Source: Balanoglossus misakiensis
Lineage: Eukaryota; Hemichordata
DNA length: 64,000 nt
Assembly: GCA_040954595.2 (NCBI GenBank)
Contig: CM082580.2
Location: 1,116,001-1,180,000, forward strand
Reading direction: 5' to 3'
Shown here: positions 62,822 through 64,000 of the stretch, one piece after another
How the letters are laid out: every line of letters starts with the position of its first letter
How positions within the stretch are numbered: position 1 is the stretch's first letter
Made by a program: the position numbers and the translations under genes
The notes under the pieces: generated by a model
Databases searched by the model: none
What the model saw: only the letters and a program-made list of their open reading frames with translations
Told to the model about the DNA's origin: nothing

Positions 62822-63343
62822 ATGGGTGAAAATCATCAAAAAATGACAAATTTTTGATTTTGCAAAATCTCAAAATTTCGTCGATTTTGAAAAAAAATCA
62901 CGGGTTCGTCGATTTTTTAAAAAAACATGGGTGAAAACCATCAAAAAATGACAAATTTAAGACTGCAAAATCTCAAAATTTCGTCGACTTTTGAAAAAAA
63001 ACATGGGTTCGTCGATTTTTGAAAAAAAACATGGGTGAAAATCATCAAAAAATGAAACATTTTAGACTGCAAAATCTCAAAATTTCGTCGATTTTGAAAA
63101 AAATTATGGGTTCGTCGATTTTTAAAAAAAATCATGGGTGAAAATCATAAAAAAATGACAAATTTTCGAGTTTGCAAAATCTCAAAATTTCGTAGATTTT
63201 TGAAAAAAATCATGGGTGAAAATCATCAAAAAATGAAAAATTTTCGACTTTGCATAATCTCAAAATTTCGTCGATTTTGAAAAAAATCATTGGTTCGTCG
63301 ATTTTTGAAAAAAAAAACATCGGTGAAAATCACCAAAAAAAAA

Positions 63344-64000
63344 TAGGTATTTGACTCAGAGTAAACAAGATTGTGTAATTGATACATGTCAGAACGAGAT
63401 AGAGATATCACGCGCTAAGTTCATGTTTAAGAAATATTAAGATGACGTGTTCCTTTTATGACATAATACTTGACTAACGTATTAATAAGAGGTGGTGAAA
63501 TTTGATATCACATTATTATCACCGGAGATCCGTGACGGGAGTCAACGAGCATGGATAGAGTCGTGTAATTCTTACGTGTGACCAGTAATAAACCACAACT
63601 ATTTGTGTTACTCGGAAAACTTGTTGAAAGTCTCGTTATGCCTCTCGTTAAGTTTACGATATGCCGGGTACCTCTCTCTGACTCTATGAATATGTTGGGT
63701 GGAGAAGGAGAGGGAGAGAATTTACACTCTCACCCTTCGGACGTGGCTGATTCCCCAAAGAAGCCCCGATGAGGTAAACGTCCGAAGGATGGCGGGCGTA
63801 ACAAAACTACAGTGTTCGCAACATGACCTCAGGTCCGCCGCAGGTTTTGCATGTTACAGCAGAAAACGTCTCCGTCAGACCACTAAAAGTAATACCTTTA
63901 GGACATAAATTATTTATCTTGAAAGATATTGCTGTATGCAAATTTCATCTCCGGATTGCTATCGGCGAAACATACCGAGGCTGTCGTCGCTATAGTTGGG
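63344..64000. other. Non-satellite flank, unidentified
   Basis: About 660 bp of mixed-composition sequence without satellite repeats. Short open frames exist on the plus strand (63578-63772 and 63699-63908), but neither shows a domain I recognise and they overlap in different frames. A purine-rich stretch (GGAGAAGGAGAGGGAGAG, about 63700-63718) precedes a strong hairpin. It could be the start of another transposable element or unique host DNA; it runs off the window. Confidence 0.6.
63734..63788 (+). other. Hairpin with 11-bp perfect stem
   Basis: CCTTCGGACGT at 63734-63744 pairs perfectly with ACGTCCGAAGG at 63778-63788 across a 33-nt loop. Inside the loop GGCT (63745-63748) can pair with AGCC (63762-63765), giving a nested stem. 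The loop contains GATGAG, but I cannot complete a hammerhead ribozyme core. Confidence 0.8.

Larger units (their letters stand above)
60568..63343 (-). repeat. Satellite B, reversed orientation, segment 2
   Basis: Resumes the array interrupted at 57424. Units are more variable than in the forward array: GACTGCAAAATCTC, TTTTTGATTTTGC, CACGGGTTCG and CTATAGCTCATG variants are all present. Two internal duplications are visible: a ~187-bp direct repeat around 62448-62821, and a ~979-bp higher-order repeat. The array decays into non-repeat sequence after GGTGAAAATCACC near 63343. Confidence 0.95.

Noticed and set aside
63765-63788. Hammerhead ribozyme suggested by GATGAG followed by CCGAAGG
   Set aside because: The required CUGAUGA and GAAA core with a closing stem II cannot be assembled; the bases pair better in the simple 11-bp hairpin.
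63578-63908. Two overlapping plus-strand open frames in the right flank
   Set aside because: They are in different frames, have no recognisable domain, and sit in sequence of unknown nature at the window edge.

Overview
The window is almost entirely satellite DNA from a eukaryote. Two unrelated tandem-repeat families fill about 58 of the 64 kb. No intact protein-coding gene, rRNA or tRNA could be supported. The only protein-like sequence is a damaged cysteine-rich CXC (tesmin/TSO1-like) fragment of a type I associate with hypothetical and transposon-linked proteins of invertebrates. That, with the AT-rich satellites and the transposon, points to an invertebrate animal, perhaps marine. I cannot name a species.

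Layout. (1) 1-30350: satellite A, a ~130-134 bp monomer, about 42% GC, roughly 230 copies. It is organised into multi-kilobase higher-order blocks (for example a 2236-bp direct tandem duplication at 17351-21822) and runs off the left edge. (2) 30351-56490: satellite B, a ~78 bp AT-rich monomer (about 27% GC), all in one orientation, with segmental duplications at offsets of 8257 and 7360 bp. A changes to B abruptly inside a shared ATCGACG. (3) At 56490/56491 satellite B flips orientation through a near-perfect 89-bp palindrome and continues reversed to about 63343. (4) The reversed B array is interrupted at 57425-60564 by a 3140-bp transposon-like insertion. Its two long inverted arms are each built of about five tandem subrepeats carrying G-runs (left) or C-runs (right). 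The arms flank a ~1.47-kb core, and a putative 3-bp ACT target-site duplication borders the element. (5) 63344-64000: non-satellite sequence of unknown nature with one strong hairpin.

The most interesting object is the 57425-60564 element. It has foldback-like architecture (long terminal inverted repeats made of tandem subrepeats), termini TAGTG...CACTA (opposite in polarity to canonical CACTA transposons), a CXC-domain pseudogene and a perfect 36-bp palindrome in the core. Its insertion site can be reconstructed inside a satellite B monomer. Many short open frames run through both satellites, but they follow from repeat periodicity and I do not annotate them as genes. The setting fits constitutive, possibly centromeric or pericentromeric, heterochromatin. 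That is inference from repeat structure only.
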